NCBI RefSeq assembly: GCF_004834005.1
Contig: NZ_STFF01000006.1
Span: forward strand, 62,001-126,000
DNA: 64,000 bases
Source of the DNA: Niastella caeni
GTDB lineage: Bacteria > Bacteroidota > Bacteroidia > Chitinophagales > Chitinophagaceae
Direction of reading: 5' to 3'
Part shown: positions 1 through 8,360 of the stretch, one piece after another
Layout: each line of letters starts with the position of its first letter
How positions within the stretch are numbered: position 1 is the stretch's first letter
The notes under the pieces: model-generated
Databases searched by the model: none
The model's input: only the letters and a program-made list of their open reading frames with translations
What the model was told of the DNA's origin: nothing
Program-made: the position numbers and the translations under genes

Positions 1-912
1 TCCCGCTTGTATGCGCATCGTGAAGAAGGCTGGGAACTTACTACCGACCAAATGTTGAACATTGTAAAAGGTTACGATGGTAAACCAGTTACCGAAGTGC
101 ATATTGTTGGCGGTGTTCACCCTAAATTAACACTTGAGTTTTTTGCCGATCTGTTACGCAAAATAAAAGCCCACCGGCCCGAATTACATATTAAAGGTTT
201 TACACCGGTTGAGCTGGACTATATGTTCCGCAAAGCCAAAATGAGTGTTGAAGATGGCATGAAATACCTGCACGAGGCCGGACTGGATTCCTTACCCGGC
301 GGCGGTGCGGAGATCTTTGCACCTGAGGTCAGGGAAAAGATCTGTGCCGATAAAGTTGATGCCATCGGTTGGTTGAAAATTCATGAAACCGCCCACCAAC
401 TCGGTATGCATAGCAATGCCACTATGTTGTATGGCCATATTGAAGAGTTCCGTCACCGGATAGATCATATGGAACGGTTACGCCAGCTACAGGATAAAAC
501 GGGCGGCTTTAATACATTCATCCCGCTTAAGTTCCGCAATAAAGAAAACGACATGAGCAACGTGCCGGAGTCGGGCGTAATTGAAGATATGCGCATGTAT
601 GCCATTGCTCGATTGTATATGGACAATTTCCCGCACCTGAAAGCCTACTGGCCTATGCTGGGTAGGCATAATGCACAGCTTACGTTGTCTTTTGGGGTGA
701 ATGATATCGACGGCACCATCGACGATTCTACCAAAATATACTCCATGGCCGGTTCAGAAGAACAAAACCCGGCTATGACCACGGCACAACTGGTAACGCT
801 GATAAAACAGGCTAAAAGAAAACCTGTTGAAAGGGATACCTTGTATAAGGTGATACACGACTATAGCAACATGGATGTGAACCAGATTGATGTGAATCCG
901 CAAATGAATTAA
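1..912 (+). CDS. mqnE: Aminodeoxyfutalosine synthase MqnE, 3' part
   Basis: The reading frame is open at the left edge, so the N-terminus, including the radical-SAM cysteine cluster, lies outside the window. The visible ~303 residues match the C-terminal two thirds of MqnE: the stretch around YAHREEGWEL directly follows the CxxxCxxC loop in this family, and the conserved HIVGGVHP, LPGGGAEIF and YGHIEE blocks are all present. MqnE is the radical SAM enzyme that joins the enolpyruvyl-carboxyphenyl ether to SAM to make aminofutalosine, a step of the futalosine route to menaquinone, the respiratory quinone of this phylum. It is a cytosolic enzyme. No other mqn gene is visible here, so the pathway is scattered or lies upstream. 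The MqnC paralogue is the main alternative, but the overall match favours MqnE. Confidence 0.9.
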   Translation, partial: SRLYAHREEGWELTTDQMLNIVKGYDGKPVTEVHIVGGVHPKLTLEFFADLLRKIKAHRPELHIKGFTPVELDYMFRKAKMSVEDGMKYLHEAGLDSLPGGGAEIFAPEVREKICADKVDAIGWLKIHETAHQLGMHSNATMLYGHIEEFRHRIDHMERLRQLQDKTGGFNTFIPLKFRNKENDMSNVPESGVIEDMRMYAIARLYMDNFPHLKAYWPMLGRHNAQLTLSFGVNDIDGTIDDSTKIYSMAGSEEQNPAMTTAQLVTLIKQAKRKPVERDTLYKVIHDYSNMDVNQIDVNPQMN

Positions 913-995
913 GAAAAGCTGCAAGCTTCAAGCAATCCAGCTGCATGCAATTTAGTCTTCGCTTGTGGCTTATAGCTAGCAGCTTGTAGCTGCAT
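913..995. repeat. Intergenic AGCTGCAAGC-word repeat
   Basis: The gap between the convergent mqnE and sdaA genes is built from variants of the word AGCTGCAAGC and its reverse complement, for example GCTGCAAGCTTCAAGC on the left and AGCTAGCAGCTTGTAGC on the right. The two halves can pair as an imperfect hairpin, which may serve as a two-way transcription end. The same word family recurs at 4757-4910 and 51515-51665. Confidence 0.6.
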
Positions 996-2423
996 TCAAC
1001 ATTCAGGCAAACTCAACGGAATATGCACTGCCAGTCCGCCTTCGGCGGTTTCCTTGTATTTATGGCTCATATCGATGGCCGTGTTCCACATGGTTTTGAT
1101 AACGGCATCGAGTGATACTTTGGCGAAATCGGGTGTGCTTTGCAGTGCCAGTTGAGAAGCGGTAATGGCTTTAATAGCGCCCATGGTATTTCGTTCAATG
1201 CAGGGGATCTGCACCAGTCCGCCTATAGGATCGCAGGTCAGTCCCAGGTGATGCTCCATGGCGATCTCCGCAGCCATCAGGGCTTGGCGTTGACTGCCCC
1301 CCAATACTTCGGTTAATCCGGCAGCCGCCATCGCAGAAGATACGCCGATCTCAGCCTGGCAACCACCCATAGCGGCCGAGATGGTAGCGCCTTTTTTAAA
1401 GATGCTGCCGATTTCAGAAGCGGTCAGCATGAACTGCATTACCTTATCATCATTGTATCCATCGCAGAAAACGACAAAATAGTGCAATACCGCCGGAATA
1501 ACGCCGGCAGCGCCATTTGTGGGCGCGGTAACTACCCTGCCGAATGAAGCATTCTCTTCATTTATGGCCAGCGCAAAACAACTCACCCAGTCGAGAATGT
1601 ATTTAAAATCATTGCCACCTGAGCGAATGGCCTTTATCCAGGAGGCATAGTCTTCATACGTTCTGCCCTGTAACAGCTTTTTATTGAGATCGGCGGCCCT
1701 GCGCTTCACCTGTAAGCCACCCGGCAACATGCCCTGGCTATGGCAACCGCGGTACATGCATTCTTTCATCACCTGCCATATTTGCAATACCCCCTTGCGG
1801 GTAGCTTCCTCACTGCGCCAACTGTTCTCATTTTCCATTACCACTTCACTGATGTGTAACCCGGTTTTACGGCACCAGTGCAAGAGGTCATCTGCGGTGT
1901 TGATTGGGAAAGGTAATTGCACCGCAGCGGCAGCCGTTGTGCTTTCATTTTCCTGCTGCACAAATCCGCCGCCTACCGAATAGTAGGTAGAAGCGAACTG
2001 TTCCCCGTTCTGCAGGGTGATCATAAACGTTAAGGCATTGGGATGGTATGGCAGGGATTCAGTAAACAGGAATTCAATATCGTCTTGCGGATCAAAATCA
2101 ATTTCATGTTTACCGTGCAGCAACAGCCGTTTCGTGTTGCGAATACGCTGCACTTTTTCATCTATCAATTCAACATCACAGGTAACGGGGTCTTCACCAC
2201 TCAGGCCCATTAACACGGCTACGTCGGTGCCGTGTCCCTTGCCGGTTTTGGCAAGTGAACCATATAACAATACCTGTAGCGATTGTACCTGTAAAAGTTG
2301 ATGCTTTTGTTCGAGCGATTGCAGAAATAATTGGGCGGCGCGCCAGGGGCCTAATGTATGGGAGCTGGATGGACCTACCCCAATTTTAAAGATATCAAAT
2401 ACGGAAATGGCTTCGTGTGGCAA
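996..2423 (-). CDS. sdaA: L-serine ammonia-lyase (fused, iron-sulfur type)
   Basis: Cytosolic enzyme that deaminates L-serine to pyruvate and ammonia. The 475-residue chain has the usual single-chain layout: an N-terminal beta (regulatory) domain with the IGVGPSSSHT signature at residues 14-23, and a C-terminal catalytic alpha domain. Cysteines in GGCQAEIG (about 355), TCDPIGG (about 397) and IPCIERN (about 408) are the expected [4Fe-4S] ligands. Start ATG at 2423 gives the expected N-terminus beginning with the SVFDIFKIG block. It stands alone between convergent mqnE and the upstream FKBP gene. A TAnnTTTG-like element (minus strand, 2441-2448) lies just upstream. Length and domain order are normal for the family. 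Confidence 0.93.
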   Translation of the reverse strand: MPHEAISVFDIFKIGVGPSSSHTLGPWRAAQLFLQSLEQKHQLLQVQSLQVLLYGSLAKTGKGHGTDVAVLMGLSGEDPVTCDVELIDEKVQRIRNTKRLLLHGKHEIDFDPQDDIEFLFTESLPYHPNALTFMITLQNGEQFASTYYSVGGGFVQQENESTTAAAAVQLPFPINTADDLLHWCRKTGLHISEVVMENENSWRSEEATRKGVLQIWQVMKECMYRGCHSQGMLPGGLQVKRRAADLNKKLLQGRTYEDYASWIKAIRSGGNDFKYILDWVSCFALAINEENASFGRVVTAPTNGAAGVIPAVLHYFVVFCDGYNDDKVMQFMLTASEIGSIFKKGATISAAMGGCQAEIGVSSAMAAAGLTEVLGGSQRQALMAAEIAMEHHLGLTCDPIGGLVQIPCIERNTMGAIKAITASQLALQSTPDFAKVSLDAVIKTMWNTAIDMSHKYKETAEGGLAVHIPLSLPEC

Positions 2424-2440
2424 TGGCTATACATTTTCGG

Positions 2441-2448
2441 CAAATGTA
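2441..2448 (-). promoter_or_regulatory. Candidate -7 element for sdaA
   Basis: Read on the minus strand this is TACATTTG, a match to the Bacteroidota -7 consensus TAnnTTTG, about 18 bases before the sdaA start. A perfect palindrome CGAACGTTCG sits just upstream at 2467-2476 and could be an operator. No good -33 TTTG is visible, so the call is weak. Confidence 0.35.
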
Positions 2449-2493
2449 GTTGTTAATTGCCGGATTCGAACGTTCGTTAGTTTGGCAGAAGCC

Positions 2494-2660
2494 TGTTGCC
2501 GGTTACCAGGTACCAGTTGCCGGGTCCTTATGGCAGATTTCCGGTACTTGACAACTGGCTTGCTCCCTTCATAGGGCGCAAGCGAGTGAAGCTTCGCAAA
2601 GGCGTAGTAACTGGTACCTGTTTTCCCTGTAACTGGAAACCGGTAACCGGTAACCCTAAT
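2494..2660. repeat. Intergenic GGTTACCGGTAACC-word repeat
   Basis: Degenerate copies of GGTTACC/GGTAACC/ACCGG/CAACTGG words fill the gap between sdaA and the FKBP gene. The left block (GTTGCCGGTTACCAGG...) and right block (...GGAAACCGGTAACC) are partly inverted copies around a non-repetitive centre. The same family occurs at 3225-3290, 49550-49665, 55157-55310, 62165-62282 and 62873-63075. Confidence 0.65.
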
Positions 2661-2669
2661 TGTTTACTG

Positions 2670-3155
2670 CTAATAGAATGTAGTCAACGAAATATCGAAA
2701 ATAAGTATAGAATTCGCCGGTATGATCACTTTCCCATTGCCATCCTTTATTTCTTTTGAACCGTATGCCAGTGACGGAGGAATATACAACTTGATGCGAC
2801 CACCTTTTTTAATAATGGGTAAGCCTTTTCTAAACCCTTCAATAGTGGAGCCCAGGGTAAAGGCGGTGCTTGCCTGGTCAAAAACATCTCCATTGGTAAG
2901 TTTGCCGATGTAAGACAATTCTACCTGTGAACACAAATTGGGACTATTTCCATCTCCCTCTTTAACAACTTCATAATAAAAACCGCAGGCATCTTTGCTA
3001 CCCGAATATAAGCTATTGGAATCGAGATAACTTTTTACAGCCTGTTGTTCGCTTACCGGTGCCACTATATTTTGATCGCTATAGCCGCAACCAGATTCTT
3101 TTTTACAACTATAAAAAAGGACAAAGCACAGAAAACCCCAAACAAGATTTCTCAT
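2670..3155 (-). CDS. FKBP-type peptidyl-prolyl isomerase lipoprotein
   Basis: A 161-residue secreted folding factor. Residues 1-16 are a signal peptide ending in a lipobox (FYSC, Cys17), so it should be a lipid-anchored envelope protein. Residues ~75-161 form one FKBP domain with the family landmarks GDVFDQAS, FTLGSTIEGFRKGL, GGRIKLYIPPSLAYGSKE and the closing LIFDISL strand. It catalyses cis-trans isomerisation of prolyl bonds during protein folding in the periplasm. It is flanked on both sides by ACCGG-word repeats and is transcribed alone. The short linker (residues 18-74) has no recognised domain. Small FKBP lipoproteins of this length are common in Bacteroidota. Confidence 0.85.
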   Translation of the reverse strand: MRNLVWGFLCFVLFYSCKKESGCGYSDQNIVAPVSEQQAVKSYLDSNSLYSGSKDACGFYYEVVKEGDGNSPNLCSQVELSYIGKLTNGDVFDQASTAFTLGSTIEGFRKGLPIIKKGGRIKLYIPPSLAYGSKEIKDGNGKVIIPANSILIFDISLTTFY

Positions 3156-3224
3156 CAGAAATTGATTAGTTTATGTTAACCCAGGTACAAGACAATGGTA
3201 TAAAGAGGAGCGCTGCTTATTAAA

Positions 3225-3290
3225 GGTTGCCGGTTGCCGGTTCCCAGGTCCCGGTAACTGGTAACTGGGAACCGGTAACTCATATGAGTT
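3225..3290. repeat. Intergenic GGTTACCGGTAACC-word repeat
   Basis: Compact block: GGTTGCCGGTTGCCGG, then GTAACTGGTAACTGGG and GAACCGGTAACTC. The halves are inverted with respect to each other (GGTTCCCAGG against the TGGGAACCGG side). It separates the FKBP gene from the small membrane protein gene. Confidence 0.65.
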
Positions 3291-3303
3291 GCCCCCCTAA
3301 AGC

Positions 3304-3624
3304 TTATTCTCCCTTTTCTTCTCTTGCTTTTAATTCCAGATAATGCTGCTCTCTCTGGTCCCACTGATGACGTTTGTAAAACACAGCCACAAAAACAGCA
3401 ATACATATTATCGCAATCATTAGTATGATCGGGCTACTCTGGCTGTTGGCCTCCATATTGGCCCGTTGATACCAGAATTTTCCGGAAAATAATAAAATTA
3501 AAACGGGAATTGCAAACAACAACCCGATGGGGAGACCCAATAATAGTTGCTTGTTTATTCTTTTTTCGCGTAAACGATTCGCTTCCCAGTAGGCCAAAAA
3601 CTGCTTTTCTGATTCGGTAAGCAT
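3304..3624 (-). CDS. Small two-TM membrane protein, unknown function
   Basis: Start ATG at 3624 is chosen over an in-frame GTG at 3645, giving 106 residues beginning MLTESEKQF. An N-terminal charged helix is followed by two hydrophobic segments (about residues 29-46 and 67-84) and a charged, coiled-coil-like tail (KRHQWDQREQHYLELKAREEKGE in pieces). Both termini are probably cytoplasmic. No known domain is recognised. It lies alone between a word repeat and the divergent HU/SPOR gene. Calling it a real gene rests on the membrane topology and the absence of a better frame. Confidence 0.6.
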   Translation of the reverse strand: MLTESEKQFLAYWEANRLREKRINKQLLLGLPIGLLFAIPVLILLFSGKFWYQRANMEANSQSSPIILMIAIICIAVFVAVFYKRHQWDQREQHYLELKAREEKGE

Positions 3625-3740
3625 GCGTAATAAATTAATCCACAACGAATAAAACTTCCTGCAAAAATAATAACTTCACCCCGGCCTGTATTGCGGTACA
3701 GGCAAATAATGATTAACTTACGCCAAAAATCCTTAATCTC

Positions 3741-4757
3741 TTGAAAATTTCGGTATTAGTAGCGCAGTATTTTTACCAGCACAGGGTATTAAACTTACCA
3801 GGTATAGGAAGCTTTTACCTTGATGATGTGGTAGATGCACAGAGTATTGGGGATAAAAGCTCCCGGGAACTTATAGATCACATCCATTTTGCCCAAAAGA
3901 ACATTGCCCGCCCAGATGACGAACTCATCGATTTTATTCGCAAACATACCGGTAAAATAAAGCCACTGGCAGAATCGGACCTGGAGACGTTTGTAGCAGA
4001 TGGCAAGCTGATGCTCAATATTGGCAAGCCCTTTCACATTGAAGGCATTGGCACTTTACAAAAGAATAAAGAAGGCATTTATGAGTTTACACCGGGCTTA
4101 CCGGTTGTACAACGACTTGAATCGCCCCCTCCTATTATTCCGTTGGAACGCGAACAGGAAGTACCTAAAAAGAAATCGGTCTTTGATGACGATCCCAACG
4201 AAGTCCGCAATGCTTCCATCCGGCGTATAGCCATCGGCATTGGGTTAGTGGTAGGCGTAGGTATTATTCTTTGGGGGGGCTACAGTTTATTTTCCAATAA
4301 AGTACAACAGTCATCCAATACGGTAACAACCAGTGTAACCAATGACGAAGATTCCCTGCGAACATCGTCGTACCTGCAAAACATCAACGATCCCAAAAAG
4401 GCGCTGGATAATGTTATTAAGAAAGACAGTTTGATCATCAATGATCCCTATCCCGCCGATACCAATACACAGGGAAGAACTATTCCACCAGCAGCAGCTA
4501 CCACGGCGTCGCCCGTAATAGCCAGCGGCCCAACCAAGGTGTATAAATTCATTCTGCAAACCACGAAGTACAGGCCGACCGCCGAAAAAATGTATAACAA
4601 GTTAAAACCTCGGGTTCAGCTGGAGGCGGTTGACTCAACATTATTTAAAATTGTTATAAATGTACCTGGTACCCCGGCAGATACCACCCGCATCAAAGAT
4701 TCTTTAAGATTCTGGTATTGGGGAGCACGTAATAACCCGGTAACGATAGAACAATAG
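3741..4757 (+). CDS. HU-like N-terminal domain and SPOR-domain membrane protein
   Basis: The 338-residue protein starts at TTG 3741; an in-frame stop at 3714-3716 leaves little other choice. Residues ~1-120 resemble the CCDC81-like prokaryotic HU domains (VLVAQYFYQHRVLNLPGIGSF, then GKPFHIEGIGTL), repeated twice in tandem. One TM helix follows at 163-184. A linker rich in Ser/Thr/Asn leads to a C-terminal SPOR-like domain (~268-337, KVYKFILQTTKYRPTAEKMYNKL). SPOR domains bind denuded peptidoglycan at division sites, so a cytosolic HU-like head linked to a periplasmic SPOR domain suggests a role connecting nucleoid or division proteins with the cell wall. This architecture is recurrent in Bacteroidota; the precise job is unknown. 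Confidence 0.75.
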   Translation: MKISVLVAQYFYQHRVLNLPGIGSFYLDDVVDAQSIGDKSSRELIDHIHFAQKNIARPDDELIDFIRKHTGKIKPLAESDLETFVADGKLMLNIGKPFHIEGIGTLQKNKEGIYEFTPGLPVVQRLESPPPIIPLEREQEVPKKKSVFDDDPNEVRNASIRRIAIGIGLVVGVGIILWGGYSLFSNKVQQSSNTVTTSVTNDEDSLRTSSYLQNINDPKKALDNVIKKDSLIINDPYPADTNTQGRTIPPAAATTASPVIASGPTKVYKFILQTTKYRPTAEKMYNKLKPRVQLEAVDSTLFKIVINVPGTPADTTRIKDSLRFWYWGARNNPVTIEQ

Positions 4758-4910
4758 AATACAGCCGTAAGCTGAAAGCAAAATACAGCTACGCGCTACA
4801 AGCTGCACGCTGCACGCAAATTCAAAATACAGCTGCACGCTGCAAGCAATACAAATGCAGTTAAAAGCTGAAAGGCGAAAGCTTAAAGCAAATACAAATG
4901 TTGCCAGCGA
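4757..4910. repeat. Intergenic AGCTGCAAGC/GCTGAAAGC-word repeat
   Basis: The gap between the SPOR gene and the cupin gene consists almost wholly of words such as AGCTGAAAGC, AGCTGCACGCTGCACGC and AGCTGCAAGC, separated by AAATACA spacers. Here the copies are mainly direct rather than inverted. The repeat reaches within about 10 bases of the cupin start codon. Confidence 0.65.
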
Positions 4911-4920
4911 ATAAAATATT

Positions 4921-5427
4921 ATGAGCAAACGAACAGCAGCGTACTGGATAAACAAATTACAACTGGCTACCCATATCGAAGGCGGCGCTTTCAGGGAAAT
5001 ATACCGGTCGCCGGTTTTGGCGCCTTTGTCGGCACTCCCTGCCGGCTTTACAGGAGAAAGAAACTTTAGCACCAGTATTTACTTCTTATTACAGCAGCAC
5101 CAGTTTTCCGCATTTCATAAGATCAAAAGCGATGAAGTGTGGCATTTCTATTATGGCGATACGTTGATCGTTTATGAGATCGATCAGCAGGGCCGCATGA
5201 TAGAACACCGCCTCGGCTGCGACCCCGATAACCAGGAATCGTTTCAATGCGTTATTGCTGCGGGTAACTGGTTTGCCGCCCGGTTGGCGCCCGGTGGCGA
5301 CTATGCATTGGTAGGCTGTACCGTTTCTCCCGGGTTTGATTTTGCCGATTTTGAATTGGCCGACAGGAAAGAATTACAACATTTATTTCCTGAACATACT
5401 GAAGTGATAAAAGAGTTGACAATATGA
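4921..5427 (+). CDS. Cupin-superfamily protein (DUF985 type)
   Basis: The 168-residue soluble protein matches the cupin_5/DUF985 family: it opens with AAYWINKLQLATHIEGGAFRE, has a STSIYFLL strand, then KIKSDEVWHFYYGDTL with the conserved glutamate-tryptophan-histidine pair, and ends with the APGGDYALVGCTVSPGFDF block. These form a double-stranded beta-helix that normally binds a metal or sugar. The physiological substrate of the family is not established; some members have been linked to epimerase-like folds. It has no partner in an operon: word repeats lie on both sides. Confidence 0.8.
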   Translation: MSKRTAAYWINKLQLATHIEGGAFREIYRSPVLAPLSALPAGFTGERNFSTSIYFLLQQHQFSAFHKIKSDEVWHFYYGDTLIVYEIDQQGRMIEHRLGCDPDNQESFQCVIAAGNWFAARLAPGGDYALVGCTVSPGFDFADFELADRKELQHLFPEHTEVIKELTI

Positions 5428-5428
5428 A

Positions 5429-5580
5429 TTAGCTAGTAGCGAGTAGTAAGTAGCGAGTGGCTAGTAGGGAAAACAAATGTGATAATCCCGCTAAAGGCGT
5501 TACAAGTTGTGATAATGAAGAAAATGGCGAGTCTCGCAATGAACCCCTACTAGCCATTTACCACTAGCTACTAGCCCTGT
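5429..5580. repeat. Intergenic CTAGTAGCGAGTGG-word hairpin
   Basis: Left arm (5429-5470) is made of TAGCTAGTAGCGAGTAG and GCGAGTGGCTAGTAGGG words. The right arm (5544-5576) is their reverse complement (CCCCTACTAGCC, CCACTAGCTACTAGCC). Together they could form a stem of 30-plus imperfect pairs around a ~70-base centre. The right arm runs into the stop codon of the permease gene. Placement between convergent genes suits a two-way terminator. Confidence 0.65.
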
Positions 5581-6995
5581 TTCCTCCTAAAATAATAGTA
5601 CACCGGAATACCCAATGCCGTTACCGATAATCCTAACAGAGAATTTATAACAGGCACCCGGCCACTTACATAATTGTTCACATCATTGATGATCGTACTT
5701 CCTACATAAAAAGCGGCAAAAGCAATAAACAGCCAGGGCACTACCGGGTACCCCCATACCCTGTACGGACGTGGCTGATCGGGCATTCTTTTTCTCAATA
5801 TAATGATACCGATAGCGCCCAGTAAATACACGGCCCAGGTAACAAATGTGAACATATCGGCCAGCATATCGAACGAACCGCTTATAATAAGAAAAGTAGC
5901 CCAGCTGCCATGCAGCCATAAGGCGTTGCCCGGCGTATGAAACCGGGGATGTTCTTTACCGGTAAAGGGAATAAACAACCCATCTTTTCCCATAGCATAG
6001 GTTACCCGGGAAATTGCCATCGTATTACCATTTATGGCGCCAAACGTGCAGATAACGATCAGGGCAGCCACTATGGCGCCGCTGGTTTCTCCCAGGGCCA
6101 CGGCAATGGCATCGGAAGCCACCAGGGGCGATGCCGCCATTTTATCGATCGGCAACACGTATAAATAAGCCTGGTTAACCAACAGGTACACTACGATGCA
6201 AACAAATACCCCGGTTACCAGACTACGAAAAATATTCTTTTGAGGGTTTTGGATCTCACCGCCGAGGAAGGTAATATTGATCCACCCGTCGTACGACATA
6301 AAAGCGCCGGTTAATGCGGCTATCAATCCACTGGTTAAGCTCCAGCCCTGTAGCGGATGAGAAGAGGGATGTATAAAATTAGCCGTTGTGCCATTGCCCG
6401 AATAAAAAATACCGGCCACCAGTAAAGCAACCACAACGATCTTTATTAAGGTAGAAACCAGTTGCAATTGACTGCCGGCACGCACACTGAGATAATTTAC
6501 CAACGTAAGCCCCAACACCAACCCAATGGCCATCAGTTTCACTCCGGCATTGGCTAACGGAAACAGATTTCCTAAAAAAGGGATATGCCACACCACAGAT
6601 CGTTCAACCGCAGCATCAAACCGGGGTAAATGAAAAAAGAAATCGGCATATTGCGCGCATACGAAAGCAATGGCGGCAACCGATGCTGTATTAATTACTG
6701 TGAAGCCTGCCCAGCCATATAAGAAAGCAACAAAGTTGCCATACATGTGGCGTAAATAAACATACAGTCCGCCCGTTTGCGGGAACATGCACCCCACCTC
6801 GGCAAAGATCAATGCTCCGAATAAAGAGAAAATGCCCGCCACGATCCAAACCACGGTAAGCCATACCGGCGAACCCACCTGTGCTGCCATAACAGCTGGT
6901 TTCATAAAGATGCCCGAGCCTATAATGCTGCCTACGACAACAGCCGTTGCAGCTCTGAAGTTGATTGATTGTTTATCTGTGAGTTTGGAAGGCAT
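5571..6995 (-). CDS. APC-family amino acid permease
   Basis: A 474-residue inner-membrane transporter with about 12 predicted hydrophobic helices. The start is typical of the amino acid-polyamine-organocation superfamily: residues 11-33 contain VVGSIIGSGIFMKP, the unwound substrate-binding segment of helix 1, and a later segment has GAFMSYDGWINITFLGGEIQNPQKN, the characteristic loop near helix 6. The closest type is the L-type/serine-threonine exchanger-like group (LAT-like). It probably imports or exchanges neutral amino acids with protons or other amino acids; substrate cannot be read from sequence. It is transcribed separately from the upstream Rieske gene, with a short repeat-bearing gap between them. 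Confidence 0.88.
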   Translation of the reverse strand: MPSKLTDKQSINFRAATAVVVGSIIGSGIFMKPAVMAAQVGSPVWLTVVWIVAGIFSLFGALIFAEVGCMFPQTGGLYVYLRHMYGNFVAFLYGWAGFTVINTASVAAIAFVCAQYADFFFHLPRFDAAVERSVVWHIPFLGNLFPLANAGVKLMAIGLVLGLTLVNYLSVRAGSQLQLVSTLIKIVVVALLVAGIFYSGNGTTANFIHPSSHPLQGWSLTSGLIAALTGAFMSYDGWINITFLGGEIQNPQKNIFRSLVTGVFVCIVVYLLVNQAYLYVLPIDKMAASPLVASDAIAVALGETSGAIVAALIVICTFGAINGNTMAISRVTYAMGKDGLFIPFTGKEHPRFHTPGNALWLHGSWATFLIISGSFDMLADMFTFVTWAVYLLGAIGIIILRKRMPDQPRPYRVWGYPVVPWLFIAFAAFYVGSTIINDVNNYVSGRVPVINSLLGLSVTALGIPVYYYFRRKQG

Positions 6996-7014
6996 AGTGG
7001 TAGTGAATGGGGCT

Positions 7015-7079
7015 TAGTTTTCACTTCTACATTCAAAATTGGACATTCAATATTCGACATTTCTTCTCTTTCTCATTCT
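7015..7079. repeat. TTCTACATTC/TATTCGACATT-word repeat
   Basis: A short copy of a word family seen in full at 50325-50403: CACTTCTACATTC, then TTGGACATTCAATATTCGACATTTC. It fills the gap between the permease start and the Rieske gene stop, followed by TTCTCATTTCTC-like tracts that continue into the end of the Rieske gene. Confidence 0.55.
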
Positions 7080-8195
7080 TCATTTCTCATTTCTCTGTTC
7101 TTCATTTCCTACATCCTTCATTGCTTCCGAAATAATCCTATGAAAATGATGTGTCCCCTGTTCCCGGGTCACCGAATACCGGCCATGGCGATAAAACCTC
7201 GACCGCACCCCTTTCTGCACCGCTTCCACCACTTCTTCATCTTCCAGTTCTACCTGGTTCAGATCGGAACCTGCGCCCCGGTTAAACAATTCCTCCTTCC
7301 ATACATACGTCAAAAACGACACTTTACATTGCTGCTGCGTAATTGGCTTTACGATGTTGATACTTAGTCCCCAGGGATAAAAATTGAACATCATATTGGG
7401 AAAAACGAAAAAGTAATAAGCAGCCACCTGTTTACCATGATCAGGCGAGGTAGCAGGCAGTTGAAATACATCTTCTCCCTCTTTGGCAATACCCAATTGC
7501 AGGTTGCTGTACCGGTACAATTCGGTAACATAATTGCCAAAGTCGAGCACGGCATTTAAACCGGCATGCACAAACGGAATATGAAAACCTTCCAGGTAAT
7601 TTTCGCAATACAATGCCCAGTGCGACTGTACAATATAATCTTTCGACAATTCGGGACGAAAAACAAACTCGTTCAGGGGCAGCCAGCCTACCCTGTCCAT
7701 CATTTCCTGTAAGTAAAGCTGCGGCGTAGAAGCAGGTTGCAGGGAAACAAATAGCAGCGGCCCCCATTTAAAAAGCGGCAACTGCGCCAGGTTATCATCT
7801 GGCGTAGGAAATTCTTTTACTTCTTTAAATTCAGGCATGGAAATAAAATGGCCATCGAGGCCAAATTGCCGGCCATGATAACGGCAACGCAAATGGGCAG
7901 TTTTGCAGGGTTCCTTTATAACAATGGTGCCCCTATGCGTACATACATTACTAACACAATGAATAGTATGCTGCTGGTCGCAAGTAAGCAGCAGCGGCTC
8001 ATCGAGGTAACTTTCAAGCAGGGTAAAAGGATAACAACGGCCCGGTTCATTCACCAAACCGGCATCACCTATGAATTGCCAACTGCCTGAAAATAGCTTC
8101 TCCCTGGCCAGTTCAAATACCGCGGGATCAGTATAAAAATCGGTATGCAGTGTTTTGGCCCGGGAAATATCAGGATCTACATAAAAACGACTCAT
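7080..8195 (-). CDS. Rieske [2Fe-2S] ring-hydroxylating oxygenase, alpha subunit
   Basis: The 371-residue protein has an N-terminal Rieske domain with ligands C85-x-H87 (CTHRG) and C104-x2-H107 (CRYHG), followed by a catalytic domain with the mononuclear iron histidines in NYLEGFHIPFVH (H205, H210). That is the layout of aromatic ring-hydroxylating dioxygenase or Rieske monooxygenase alpha subunits. It would use electrons from a separate reductase to hydroxylate or demethylate a small molecule; no reductase or beta subunit lies nearby, so partner and substrate are unknown. The best-studied relatives of this single-subunit type act on choline, carnitine or stachydrine-like quaternary amines. 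Start ATG at 8195 places the Rieske domain at the expected distance from the N-terminus. Confidence 0.85.
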   Translation of the reverse strand: MSRFYVDPDISRAKTLHTDFYTDPAVFELAREKLFSGSWQFIGDAGLVNEPGRCYPFTLLESYLDEPLLLTCDQQHTIHCVSNVCTHRGTIVIKEPCKTAHLRCRYHGRQFGLDGHFISMPEFKEVKEFPTPDDNLAQLPLFKWGPLLFVSLQPASTPQLYLQEMMDRVGWLPLNEFVFRPELSKDYIVQSHWALYCENYLEGFHIPFVHAGLNAVLDFGNYVTELYRYSNLQLGIAKEGEDVFQLPATSPDHGKQVAAYYFFVFPNMMFNFYPWGLSINIVKPITQQQCKVSFLTYVWKEELFNRGAGSDLNQVELEDEEVVEAVQKGVRSRFYRHGRYSVTREQGTHHFHRIISEAMKDVGNEEQRNEK

Positions 8196-8360
8196 GCAGG
8201 GAAATTGACAATTTGATGAATTAACTCCCGCCGCCGTTCTTCGACTGCCATATCAGCCAGTTGGCGAAGACGGTAGTAAAGCTTTGGCGGGCGAAGGAAA
8301 ACCGGTAATAAGTTAGTAATTTAATTTCTGCTAAACGCCAACCATTCAAAATATACACAT

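Noticed and set aside
2496..2759. Plus-strand 87-residue frame in the sdaA-FKBP gap
   Set aside because: Consists of translated word repeats.
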